This document shows, in pieces, positions 47,301 to 60,232 of a DNA stretch of 64,000 bases. The position numbers and the translations under genes are program-made. The notes beneath the pieces are model-generated. The model did not search any database, was not told the origin of the DNA, and saw only the letters and a list, made by a program, of their open reading frames with translations. Origin of the DNA: Siphonodentalium dalli (lineage: Eukaryota; Mollusca; Scaphopoda; Gadilida; Siphonodentaliidae); the NCBI GenBank assembly GCA_032622095.1, contig CP136061.1, positions 263,596,077 to 263,660,076 on the forward strand, written 5' to 3'. Numbering within the stretch: the stretch's first letter is position 1; each line of letters starts with the position of its first letter.

Positions 47301-50300
47301 AAGGATTTAGTCATGCAAATAGTAAAATCCAAGATGGCTGCTAGCGGCCATGTTTTTCTGCCGAACGACCCCAAAATCACTCGTTCCCATCTACATGTTA
47401 TTGTTAACATCCATGACAAATTTCATGATGATCAGACGAACAGTACGACCTGTAGCCCGCGCCAATGGATTGAATTTTGAAATCTAAGATGGCCGCCAGC
47501 GGCCATGTTTTTTTTGCCGAATGACCCCACAATGATTCGTTCCCATCTACATGTCAATGTCAACTTTCATGACAAATTTCATAAAGGTTAGACCAAAGGT
47601 ACGACCTGTAGCCCGCGCCAAAGGATTTAGTCATGCAAAGAGTAAAATCCAAGATGGCTGCTGGCGACCATGTTTTTGGCCGAACGACCCCAAAATCACT
47701 CGTTCCCATCTACATGTCATTATTAACATCAATGACAAATTTCATGATGATCAGGCGAACAATACGACCTGTAGCCCGCGCCAATGGATTGAATCTTGAA
47801 ATCCAAGATGGCTGCCACCGGCCATGTTTTTTGGCCGAACGACCCCAAAATGACTCGTTCCCATCTACATGTCATTGTTAACATCCATGACAAATTTCAT
47901 GATGTCAAATTTCATGATGTCAAAATTAACATCCATGACAAATTTCATGATGATCAGACGAACAGTACGACCTGTAGCCCGCGCCAATGGATTGAATTTT
48001 GAAATGTAAGATGGCCACCAGCGGCCATGTTTTTTGGCCGAATGACCCCACAATGATTCGTTCCCATCTACATGTCAATGTCAACATTCATGACAAATTT
48101 CATAAAGATTAGACCAAAAGTATGACCTGTAGCCCATGCCAAAGGATTTAGTCATGCAAAGAGTAAAATGCTGGTGGCCATGTTTTTTGACCGAATGACC
48201 CCAAAACGACTCGTTCCCATCTACATGTCATTGTTATAATTCAAGACAAATTTCATGACCATCTGACCAAAGCTACGACCTGTAGCCCGCACCAAAGGAT
48301 TTAGTCATGCAAAGAGTAAAATCCAAGATGGCTGCTGGCGGCCATGTATTTTGACCGAATGATCCCAAAACGACTCGATCCCATCTATATGTCATTGTTA
48401 TCATTCATGACAAATTTCATGATGATCAGACGAACAGTACGACCTGTAGCCCGCGCCAATGGATTGAATTTTGAAATCCAAGATGGCCACCAGCGGCATT
48501 GTTTTTAGGCCGAATGACCCCACAATGATTCGTTCCCATCTACATGTCAATGTCAACGTTCAAGACAAATTTGATAAAGATTAGACCAAAGGCAACCTAT
48601 AGCCCGCGCCAAAGGATTTAGTCATGCAAAGAGTAAAATCCAAGATGGCTGCTGGCGGCCATGTTTTTTGGCCGAACGACTCCAAAATCACTCGTTCCCA
48701 TCTACATGTCAGTATTAACATCCATGACAAATTTCATAAACTTCCGACCAACACAACGACCTGTAGCCCGCGCCAAAGGATTTAGTCATGTAAAGAGTAA
48801 AATCCAAGATGGCTGCTAGCAGCCATGTTTTTTGGCCGAACGACCCCAAAATCACTCGTTCCCATCTACATGTCATTATTAACATCAATGACAAATTTCA
48901 TGATGATAAGACGAACAGTACGACCTGTAGCCTGCGCCAATGGATTGAATCTTGAAATCCAAGATGGCTGCCAGCGGCCATGTTTTTTGGCCGAATGACC
49001 CCACAATGATTCGTTCCCATCTACATGTCAATGTCAACATTCATGACAAATTTCATAGAGATCAGACCAAAGGTACGACCTGTAGCCTGCGCCAAAGGAT
49101 TTAGTCATGCAAATAGTAAAATACAAGATGGCTGATAGCGGCCACGTTTTTTAGCCGATCGACCCCAAAATCACTCGTTCCCATCTACATGTTATTGTTA
49201 ACATCCATGACAAATTTCATGATGTTCCGATCAAAGTTACGACCTGTAGCCCGCGCCAAAGGATTTAGTCATGCAAAGAGTAAAATCCAAGATGGCTGTT
49301 GGCGGCCATGTTTATAGGCCGAACGACCCCAAAATGACTCGTTCCCATCTACATGTCAATATTAACATCCATGAAAAATTTCATGATGATCAGACGAACA
49401 GTACGACCTGTAGCCCGCGCCAATTGATTGAATTTTGAAATCTAAGATGGCCGCCAGTGGCCATGTTTTTTGGCCGAATTACCCCAAAACGACTCGTTCC
49501 TATCTACATGTCATTGTTAACATCCATGACAAATTTCATGATGTTCCGATCGAAGCTACGACCTGTAGCCCGCGCCCAATGATTTAGTCTTGCAAAGAGT
49601 AAAATCCAAGATGGCTGCTGGCGGCCATGTTTTTCGGCCGAACGACCCCAAAATCACTCGTTCCCATCTACATGTCATTATTAACATCAATGACAAATTT
49701 CATAATGATCAGGCGAACAATACGATCTGTAGCCCGCGCCAATGGATTGAATCTTGAAATCCAAGATGGCTGCCAGCGGCCATGTTTTTTGGCCGAATGA
49801 CCCCAAAATGACTCGTTCCCATCTACATGTCATTGTTAACATCCATGACAAATTTCATGATGTTCCGATCGAAGCTACGACCTGTAGCCCGCGCCAAAGG
49901 ATTTAGTCATGCAAAGAGTAAAATCCAAGATGGCTGCTGGCGGCCATGTTTATTGGCCGAACAACCGCAAAATGACTCGTTACCATCTACATGTCAAAAT
50001 TAACATCCATGACAAATTTCATGATGATCAGACGAACAGTACGACCTGTAGCCCGCGCCAATGGATTGAATTTTGAAATGTAAGATGGCCACCAGCGGCC
50101 ATGTTTTTTGGCCGAATAACCCCACAATGATTCGTTCCCATCTACATGTCAATGTCAACATTCATGACAAATTTCATAAAGATTAGACCAAAGGTATGAC
50201 CTGTAGCCCATGCCAAAGGATTTAGTCATGCAAAGAGTAAAATGCTGGTGGCCATGTTTTTTGACCGAATGACCCCAAAACGACTCGTTCCCATCTACAT

Positions 50301-53300
50301 GTCATTGTCATAATTCAAGACAAATTTCATGACCATCTGACCAAAGCTACGACCTGTAGCCCGCACCAAAGGATTTAGTCATGCAAAGAGTAAAATCCAA
50401 GATGGCTGCTGGCGGCCATGTTTTTTGACCGAATGATCCCAAAACGACTCGATCCCATCTACATGTCACTGTTATCATTCATGGCAAATTTCATGATGAT
50501 CAGACGAACAGTACGACCCGTAGCCCGCGCCAATGGATTGAATTTTGAAATCCAAGATGGCCACCAGCGGCCATGTTTTTTGGCCGAATGACCCCACAAT
50601 GATTCGTTCCCATCTACATGTCAATGTCAACGTTCATGACAAATTTGATAAAGATTAGACCAAAGGCAACCTATAGCCCGCGCCAAAGGATTTAGTCATG
50701 CAAAGAGAAAAATCCAAGATGGCTGCTGGCGGCCATGTTTTTTGGCCTAACGACTCCAAAATCACTTGTTCCAATCTACATGTCAGTATTAACATCCATG
50801 ACAAATTTCATAAACTTTCGACCAACACAACGACCTGTAGCCCGCGCCAAAGGATTTAGTCATGTAAAGAGTAAAATCCAAGATGGCTGCTAGCAGCCAT
50901 GTTTTTTGGCCGAACGACCCCAAAATCACTCGTTCCCATCTACATGTCATTATTAACATCAATGACAAATTTCATGATGATCAGACGAACAGTACGACCT
51001 GTAGCCCGCGCCAAAGGATTTAGTCATGCAAATAGTAAAATACAAGATGGCTGCTAGCGGCCATGTTTTTTGCCGATCGACCCCAAAATCACTCGTTCCC
51101 ATCTACATGTTATTGTTAACATCCATGACAAATTTCATGATGTTCCGATCAAAGTTACGACCTGTAGCCCGCGCCAAAGGATTTAATCATGCAAAGAGTA
51201 AAATCCAAGATGGCTGTTAGCGGCCATGTTTATAGGCCGAACGACCACAAAATGACTCGTTCGCATCTACATGTCAATATTAACATCCATGACAAATTTC
51301 ATGATGATCAGACGAACAGTACGACCTGTAGCCCGCGCCAATGGATTGCATTTTGAAATCTAAGATGGCCACCAGCGGCCATGGTTTTTTGCCGAATGAC
51401 CCCCACAATGATTCGTTCCCATCTACATATCAATGTCAACTTTCATGACAAATTTCATAAAGATTAGACCAAAGGTACAACCTGTAGCCCGCGCCAAAGG
51501 ATTTAGTCATGCAAAGAGTAAAATCCAAGATGGCTGCCAGCGGCCATGTTTTTAGGCCATATGACCCCAAAATGATTCGTTCCCATATACATGTCAATAT
51601 CAATATTCTTGACAAATTTCATAAAGGTCAGACCAAAGGTAAGACCTGTAACCCGCGCCAAAGGATTTAGTCATTGAAAGAGTAAAATCCAATATGGCTG
51701 CTGGCGGCCATGTTTTTGGCCGAACGACCCCAAAATCACTCGTTCCCATCGACATGTCATTGTTAACATCCATGACAAATTTCATGATGATCAGACTAAC
51801 AGCACGACCTGTAGCCCTCGCCAATGGATTGAATTTTGAAATCCAAGATGGCCACCAGCGGCCATATTTTTTGGCCGAATGATCCCAAAATGACTCGTTC
51901 CCATATACATGTCAATATCAATATTCATGACAAATTTCATAAAGGTCAGACCAAAGGTACGACCTGTAACCCGCGCCAAAGGATTTAGTCATTGAAAGAG
52001 TAAAATCCAAGATGGCTGCTGGCGGCCATGTTTTTTGGCCGAACGACCCCAAGATCACTCGTTCCCATCTACATGTCAATATTAACATCCATGACAAATT
52101 TCATGAAGTTCTGACCAAAGCTACAACCTGTAGCCCGTGCCAAAGAATTTAGTCATGCAAAGAGTATAATCCAAGATGGCTGCTGGCGGCCATGTTATTA
52201 GGCTGAACGACCCCAAAATCACTCGTTCCCATCTACATGTCAATATTAACATCCATGACAAATTTCATGATGATCAAACGAACAGCACGACCTGTAGCCC
52301 GAGCCAATGGATTGAATTTTGAAATCCAAAATGGCCACCAACGGCCATGTTTTTTGGCCGAATGACCCAAAATGACTCGTTCCCATCTACATGTCAATGT
52401 CAACATTCATGACAAAATTCATAAAGATCAGACCATAGGTACGACCTGTAGCCCGCGCCAACGGATTTAGTCATGCAAAGAGTAAAATCCATGATGGCTG
52501 CTGTCGGCCATGTTTTTTGGCCGAACAACCCCAAAATCACTCGTTCCCATCTACATGTCATTGTTAACATCCATGACAAATTTCATGAAGTTCTGATCAA
52601 AACTACGTCCTGTAGCCTGCGCCAAAGGATTAAGTCATGCAAAGAGTAAAATCTAAGATGGCTGCCAGCGGCCTTGTTTTTTGGCCGTATGACCCCAAAA
52701 TGAATTATTCCCATATACATGTCAGTATCAATATTCATGACAAATTTCATAAAGGTCAGACCAAAGGTACGACCTGTAACCCGCGCCAAAGGATTTAGTC
52801 ATGCAAAGAGTAAAATCCAAGATGGCTGCTGGCGGCCATGTTTTTTAGCCGAACGACCCCAAAATCACTCGTTCCCATCTATATGTCATTGTTAACATCC
52901 ATGACAAATTTCATGATGATCAGAAAAACAGCACGACCTGTAGCCCGCGCCAATGGATTGAATTTTGAAATACAAAATGGCCACCAGCGGCCATGTTTTT
53001 TGGCTGAATGACCCCAAAATGACTCGTTCCCATCTACATGTCAATATTAACATCCATGACAAATTTCATGATGATCAAACGAACAGTACAACCTGTAGCC
53101 CGCGCCAATGGATTGAATTTTGAAATCCAAGATGGCCACCAGCGGCTATGTTTTTTGGCCGAATGACCCCAAAATGACTCTTTCCAATTTACATGTCATT
53201 ATTAACATTAATGACAAATTTCATGATGATCAGACGAACAGTACGACCTGTAGCCTGAGCCAATGGAAATTGTTGACGGACACACGGACACACGAACGAC

Positions 53301-53350
53301 GGACGCCAAGCCATGGCAATAGCTCAAACTTACAAAAGTAAGTTGAGCTA
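38334..53350. mobile_element. complete family III foldback element, 15 kb
   Basis: Inverted ends TAGCTCAACTTA (38334-38345) and TAAGTTGAGCTA (53339-53350) are perfect over 12 bp. Near the right end is a GACGGACACACGGACACACG / GACGGACGCCAAGCC tract (53274-53310) and then a terminal hairpin TAGCTCAAACTTAC / GTAAGTTGAGCTA (53320-53350). This matches the layout of families I, II and IV. Monomers continue past 53350 to 57194 without a further terminus, so a second, incomplete element or flanking array adjoins. Confidence 0.65.
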
Positions 53351-56300
53351 ATAAAGATCAGACCAAAGGTATGACCTGTAGCCCATGCCAAAGGATTTAG
53401 TCATGCAAAGAGTAAAATGCTGGTGGCCATGTTTTTTTGACCGAATGACCCCAAAATGACTCGTTCCCATCTACATATCATTGTTATAATTCATGACAAA
53501 TTTCATGACAATCTGACCAAAGCTTCGACCTGTAGCCCGCACCAAAGGATTTAGTCATGCAAAGAGTAAAATCCAAGATGGCTGCTGGCGGCCATGTTTT
53601 TTGACCAAATGATCCCAAAACGACTCAATCCCATCTACATGTCATTGTTATCATTCATGACAAATTTCATGATGATCAGACGAACAGCACGACCTGTAGC
53701 CCGCGCCAATGGATTGAATTTTGAAATCCAAGATGGCCACCAGCGGCCATGTTTTTTGGCCGAATGACCCCACAATGATTCGTTCCCATCTACATGTCAA
53801 TGTCAACGTTCATGACAAATTTGATAAAGATTAGACCAAAGGCAACCTATAGCCCGCGCCAAAGGATTTAGTCATGCAAAGAGTAAAATCCAAGATGGCT
53901 GCTGGTGGCCATGTTTTTTGGCCGAACGACTCCAAAATCACTCGTTCCCATCAACATGTCAGTGTTAACATCCATGACAAATTTCATAAACTTCCGACCA
54001 ACACAACGACCTGTAGCCCGCGCCAAAGGATTTAGTCATGTAAAGAGTAAAATCCAAGATGGCTGCTAGCAGCCATGATTTTTGGCCAAACGACCCCAAA
54101 ATCACGCGTTCCCATCTACATGTCATTATTAACATCATTGACAAATTTCATGATGATCAGACGAACAGTACGACCTGTAGCCTGCGCCAATGGATTGAAT
54201 CTTGAAATCCAAGATGGCTGCCAGTGGCCATGTTTTTTGGCCGAATGACCCCAAAATGACTCGTTCCCATCTACATGTCAATGTCAACATTCATGACAAT
54301 TTCATAAAGATCAGACCAAAGGTACGACCTGTAGCCTGCGCCAAAGGATTTAGTCATGCAAATAGTAAAATCCAAGATGGCTGCTAGCGGCCATGATTTT
54401 TAGCCGATCGACCCCAAAATCACTCGTTCCCATCTACATGTTATTGTTAACATCCATGACAAATTTCATGATATTCCGATCAAAGTTACGACCTGTAGCC
54501 CGCGCCAAATGATTTAGTCATGCAAAGAGTAAAATCCAAGATGGCTGCTGGCGGCCATGTTTATTGGCCGAACGACCCCAAAATGACTCGTTCCCATCTA
54601 CATGTCAATATTAACATCCATGACAAATTTCATGATGATCAGACGAACAGTACGACCTGTAGCCCGCGCCAATGGATTGAATTTTGAAATCTAAGATGGC
54701 CACCAGCGGCCATGTTTTTTGGCCGAATGACCCCACAATGTTTCGTTCCCATCTACATATCAATGTCAACTTTCATGACAAATTTCATAAAGATTAGACC
54801 AAAGGTACAACCTGTAGCCCGCGCCAAAGGATTTAGTCATGCAAAGAGTAAAATCCAAGATGGCTGCTGGCGACCATGTTTTTGGAAGAAACGACCCCAA
54901 AATCACTCGTTCCCATCTACATGTCATTATTAACATCAATGACAAATTTCATGATGATCAGGCGAACAATACGATCTGTAGCCCGCGCCAATGGATTGAA
55001 TCTTGAAATCCAAGATGGCTGCCAGCGGCCATGTTTTTTGGCCATATGACCCCAAAATGACTCGTTCCCATATACATGTCAATATCAATATTCCTGACAA
55101 ATTTCATAAAGGTCAGACCAAAGGTACGACCTGTAACCCGCCCCAAATGATTTATTCATGCAAAGAGTAAAATCCAATATGGCTGCTGGCGGCCATGTTT
55201 TTTGGCCGAACGACCCCAAAATCACTCGTTCCCATCTACATGTTATTGTTAACATCCATGACAAATTTCATGAAGTTCTGATCAAGACTACGACCTGTAG
55301 CCTGCGCCAAAGGATTTAGTCATGCAAATAGTAAAATCTAAGATGGCTGCCAGCGGCCATGTCTTTTGGCCGTATGACCCCAAAATGACTCATTCCCATA
55401 TACATGTCAATATCAATATTCTTGTCAAATTTCATAAAGGTCAGACCAAAGGTACGACCTGTAACCCGCGCCAAAGGATTTATTCATGCAAAGAGTAAAA
55501 TCCAATATGGCTGCTGGCGGCCATGTTTTTTGGCCGAACGACCCCAAAATCACTCGTTCCAATCTACATGTTATTGTTAACATCCATGACAAATTTTATG
55601 ATGATCAGACGAACAGCACGACCTGTAGCCCGCGCCAATGGATTGAATTTTGAAATCCAAGATGGTCACCAGCGGCCATGTTTTTTCGCCGAATGACCCC
55701 AAAATGATTCGTTCCCATATACATGTCAATATAAATATTCATGACAAATTTCATAAAGGTCAGACCAAAGGTACGACCTGTAACCCGCGCCAAAGGATTT
55801 AGTCATTGAAAGAGTAAAATCCAAGATGGCTGCTGGCGGCCATGTTTTTTGGCCGAACGACCCCAAAATCACTCGTTCCCATCTACATGTCAATATTAAC
55901 ATCCATGACAAATTTCATGAAGTTCTGACCTAAGCTACAACCTGTAGCCCGTGCCAAAGAATTTAGTCATGCAAAGAGTAAAATCCAAGATGGCTGCTGG
56001 CGGCCATGTTTTTTGGCCGAACAACCCCAAAATCACTCGTTCCCATCTACATGTTATTGTTAACATCCATGACAAATTTCATGAAGTTCTGATCAAGACT
56101 ACGACCTGTAGCCTGCGCCAAAGGATTTAGTCATGCAAATAGTAAAATCTAAGATGGCTGCCAGCGGCCATGTCTTTTGGCCGTATGACCCCAAAATGAC
56201 TCATTCCCATATACATGTCAATATCAATATTCTTGTCAAATTTCATAAAGGTCAGACCAAAGGTACGACCTGTAACCCGCGCCAAAGGATTTATTCATGC

Positions 56301-57194
56301 AAAGAGTAAAATCCAATATGGCTGCTGGCGGCCATGTTTTTTGGCCGAACGACCCCAAAATCACTCGTTCCCATCTACATGTTATTGTTAACATCCATGA
56401 CAAATTTTATGATGATCAGACGAACAGCACGACCTGTAGCCCGCGCCAATGGATTGAATTTTGAAATCCAAGATGGTCACCAGCGGCCATGTTTTTTCGC
56501 CGAATGACCCCAAAATGACTCGTTCCCATATACATGTCAATATCAATATTCATGACAAATTTCATAAAGGTCAGACCAAAGGTACGACCTGTAACCCGCG
56601 CCAAAGGATTTAGTCATTGAAAGAGTAAAATCCAAGATGGCTGCTGGCGGCCATGTTTTTTGGCCGAACGACCCCAAAATCACTCGTTCCCATCTACATG
56701 TCAATATTAACATCCATGACAAATTTCATGAAGTTCTGACCTAAGCTACAACCTGTAGCCCGTGCCAAAGAATTTAGTCATGCAAAGAGTAAAATCCAAG
56801 ATGGCTGCTGGCGGCCATGTTTTTAGGCTGAACGACCCCAAAATCACTCGTTCCCATCTAAATGTCAATATTAACATCCATGACAAATTTCATGATGATC
56901 AAACGAACAGCACGACCTGTAGCCCGAGCCAATGGATTGAATTTTGAAATCCAAAATGGCCACCAGCGGCCATGTTTTTTTGCCGAATGACCCCAAAATG
57001 ACTCGTTCCCATCTACATGTCAATGTCAACATTCATGACAAAATTCATATAGATCAGACCATAGGTACGACCTGTAGCCCGCGCCAAAGGATTTAGTCAT
57101 GCAAAGAGTAAAATCCATGATGGCTGCTGTCGGCCATGTTTTTTGGCCGAACAACCCCAAAATCACTCGTTCCCATCTACCTGTCATTGTTAAA
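38334..57194. repeat. giant tandem array, foldback family III, about 115-120 monomers
   Basis: The array is 18.9 kb of head-to-tail monomers of two lengths. The A type, about 164 bp, has CCAAAGGATTTAGTCATGCA and AGAGTAAAATCCAAGATGGC. The B type, about 155 bp, has CCAATGGATTGAATTTTGAA. Each carries AAGATGGCTGCTGGC or AAGATGGCCACCAGC joined to GGCCATGTTTTTTGGCC, then CGACCCCAAAATCACTCG, TTCCCATCTACATGTCA and GACAAATTTCATGAAGATC. The left border is TAGCTCAACTTA at 38334-38345, repeated at 38854 by a 520-bp duplication. A terminus with its inverse lies inside at 53339-53350. The many open frames in the array are translations of the repeat; there is no protein gene. Confidence 0.93.
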
Positions 57195-57996
57195 GTGATG
57201 TGAAACGTAAATTGAACCTCACAATTGAGTTCCCTGCGTTATTCTGTGGAAAGACTGAATAAAATAACCCCCATACACGAAATGCCCTAACCAGATATCA
57301 GTTTGTACTAATTATACGGCCACGTAACTAACTATTTACTTTCCCTCAATCGGGGACGAATAATTCCACTGTAAACGCGAAATAAATACACAAACGAGTT
57401 GTCGTGTGCAGTCGCGGAAACACCCGAACACTTCCGACTTGGTCGGGATTGAGTCGGCTTTCGTTCTCAGAAAATAGCTTCCGTGGAGGGAGGCCGTTTG
57501 CTGGAATAGCGTAACATCAGCTTAATAAAACGAAAAACAAGCGGTATAGTCAATTCGAATGGGAGGGATATAAAAGGAATTATTGCCTGAAATCACCAAC
57601 GGAAGAACATTGACCGAGTTATGAAAGAATTATAATCAAAGTGGTCATGATCGAGCAATGAACAACGGTAACAGTTGAAAATGTTACTATTTATAGAAAT
57701 TTGTAATCGTTGCAGATCGTTGACAGATTTTATGATCGAACTACAGCAGGTACAGTCTCGTGCAGAAAGAGTTGTCTTACATGTGTATTTCAAACTGTTT
57801 AATTACCTGTGCAATGCTACATGTGTGCCATATTGCTATTCACTATTCTAGTACAGACCGTATTTGTTTGGGACAGCGATAGTGATATAGATATCCATAT
57901 GGAATTATGTTTTCTTCAATTTTTGAGTTTATATAGGCTCAAATAAATATACCATAAGATGGACTCAATCATTGACAGTTAAAATTGTATAAAATT
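57195..57996. other. unique DNA, no gene recognised
   Basis: The sequence following the abrupt end of the array shows no repeat structure and no recognisable coding region. Confidence 0.4.
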
Positions 57997-59042
57997 GGAT
58001 AAAGGGAGTAGGCCTACTATAAATTGTTCTTTCAAGTGAAATAGGCCTCCCATACATGAAACGCCTTATCTATATACTATAGCGCGCATACCCTACAGGT
58101 CTGGGTGAACCACCGATCAATCAATAATAGCCCGATCGGGCTAAAATAGACCGATCGGTCTTTCACAGCCAGCCTGAATCTTGGATAAAGGGAGTAGGCC
58201 TACTATAAATTGTTCTTTCAAGTGAAATAGGCCTCCCATACATGAAACGCCTTATCTATATACTATAGCGCGCATACCCTACAGGTCTGGGTGAACCACC
58301 GATCAATCAATAATAGCCCGATCGGGCTAAAATAGACCGATCGGTCTTTCACAGCCAGCCTGAATCTTGGATAAAGGGAGTAGGCCTACTATAAATTGTT
58401 CTTTCAAGTGAAATAGGCCTCCCATACATAAAACGCCTTATCTATATCCTATAGTGCGCATATCCTACAGGTCTGGGTGAACCACCGATCAATCAATAAC
58501 AGCCCGATCGGGCTAAAGTAGACCGATCAGGCTAAAATAGACCGATCGTTCTTTCACAGCCAGCTTGAATCTTGGATAAAGGGAGTAGGCCTACTCTAAA
58601 TTGTTCTTTCAAGTGAAATAGGCCTCCCATACATGAAACGCCTTATCTATATACTATAGCGCGCATACCCTACAGGTCTGGGTGAACCACCGATCAATCA
58701 ATAATAGCCCGATCGGGCTAAAATAGACCGATCGGGCTAAAATAGACCGATCGGGCTAAAATAGACCGATCGGTCTTTCACAGCCAGCCTGAATCTTGGA
58801 TAAAGGGAGTAGGCCTACTATAAATTGTTATTTCAAGTGAAATAGGCCTCCCATACATAAAACGCCTTATCTATATCCTATAGTGCGCATATCCTACAGG
58901 TCTGGGTGAACCACCGATCAATCAATAATAGCCCGATCGGGCTAAAATATACCGATCGGGCTAAAATAATCCCATCGGTCTTTCACAGCCAGCATGAATC
59001 TTGGATAAAGGGAGTAGGCCTACTCTAAATTGTCCTTTCAAG
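57997..59042. repeat. tandem repeat of 186+19n bp, six units
   Basis: AAAGGGAGTAGGCCTACT starts units at about 58001, 58187, 58373, 58578, 58802 and 59007. Spacings are 186, 186, 205, 224 and 205, that is 186 plus zero, one or two 19-bp insertions. The 19-bp subunit is AAAATAGACCGATCGGGCT, itself built around the palindrome CCGATCGG. Units also share CGCCTTATCTATAT, GGTCTGGGTGAACCACC and GATCAATCAATAATAGCC. Confidence 0.92.
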
Positions 59043-59823
59043 TTACAACCATTTTTTTGTAAAAAAATTATTCTTATTCATTTTGAAACTAATGAAAGAC
59101 AATTTTGAAACTAATGAAAGACAATGTATAATTTTTTGCTGGTATATTCATCATAAATTTGAACAAATCTTCAAGCAAACAAAATTTCAATATTCAAGAA
59201 ATCTCTTACAACAGTGTCAGGAAGACCAATCGATCTAGCTCAGCACGATTGGTCTATTGTGGTGTCAAATATTATTGAAATATTGCTTATAATTTACATT
59301 TACAGAAGTCAATAATTCGCATGCAGATAACTTCACCTTGTATTCGGCCAAATATGTTGACGTTAGATTAGAAGGCAGAATTCCCAGATTTGTTTATTTT
59401 TGGTCACATGAACCTGGATAATTTCCGAGGTGTGCCAATCGTCTTTTGCACACTGTGAATACGTACTCATTCTCTCCTAAATTTGCAAAAATTCCATATA
59501 TATATAAATATATATACAGAGTGTGAAAACTTTGTTAGTTGCCAAATAATTGTCGACATTTTACTTAGAAAACTTGAATGCAAAAACTATGATAGGCCCC
59601 CTATTATTTTTTATTTTTTTTCTCTTTTTGTTGAATCTACTTTCGTTATCGACATGCCGGCCTTTGTTTTGGCTGTTCAACCAGTCGTGCGTGCCAGCCG
59701 ATCGTCGTTATTCGGGTGGTTCCGATTTCCTCCGAATATAATTCCATGAGACTCCGCGCGCTGATTCGCTCCGAAAATGTGTTAGTATCTGAGAAGATTT
59801 CTTACTCTGATCGCAGTTTTCAA
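59043..59823. other. no gene recognised
   Basis: AT-rich sequence with a short direct duplication of TTTTGAAACTAATGAAAGAC at about 59080-59122. Nothing else is identifiable. Confidence 0.4.
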
Positions 59824-59923
59824 NNNNNNNNNNNNNNNNNNNNNNNNNNNNNNNNNNNNNNNNNNNNNNNNNNNNNNNNNNNNNNNNNNNNNNNNNNNNN
59901 NNNNNNNNNNNNNNNNNNNNNNN
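59824..59923. other. assembly gap of 100 N
   Basis: Exactly 100 N, the conventional size for a scaffold gap of unknown length. Sequences on either side may not be as close as they appear. Confidence 0.98.
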
Positions 59924-60232
59924 ATGAAAGTACATTTTAAATATGAGATAGAATCCCATGCATGTATGTTGTTCTAAGCAGTCTGGCTTGTCAACAAATT
60001 ATAATTTCTCTTTAGAAGTGAATGAATTTTGAATATCTGGCAGGTCAAAAGTGGCAGGGTTTATCACTTTTGCTTCCAATGAGTTAACTTAAACTCCTAA
60101 ACATATCCTCCGAAATCACTAAACCGTTGGATCTCACAGTGAGAGGTCCTTGGGTGAATAGGGACAGAGTTATGAGATTTAAAACTACTCCTCCCCACCC
60201 CAAATACTTTAACCCATCTTAAGACAGATTAT

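Noticed and set aside
38432-57000. Many open frames of 60-82 codons on both strands in the giant array
   Set aside because: They recur with each monomer, occur on both strands and in overlapping frames, and translate the repeat words; no start context or domain. They are artefacts of a low-stop repeat.
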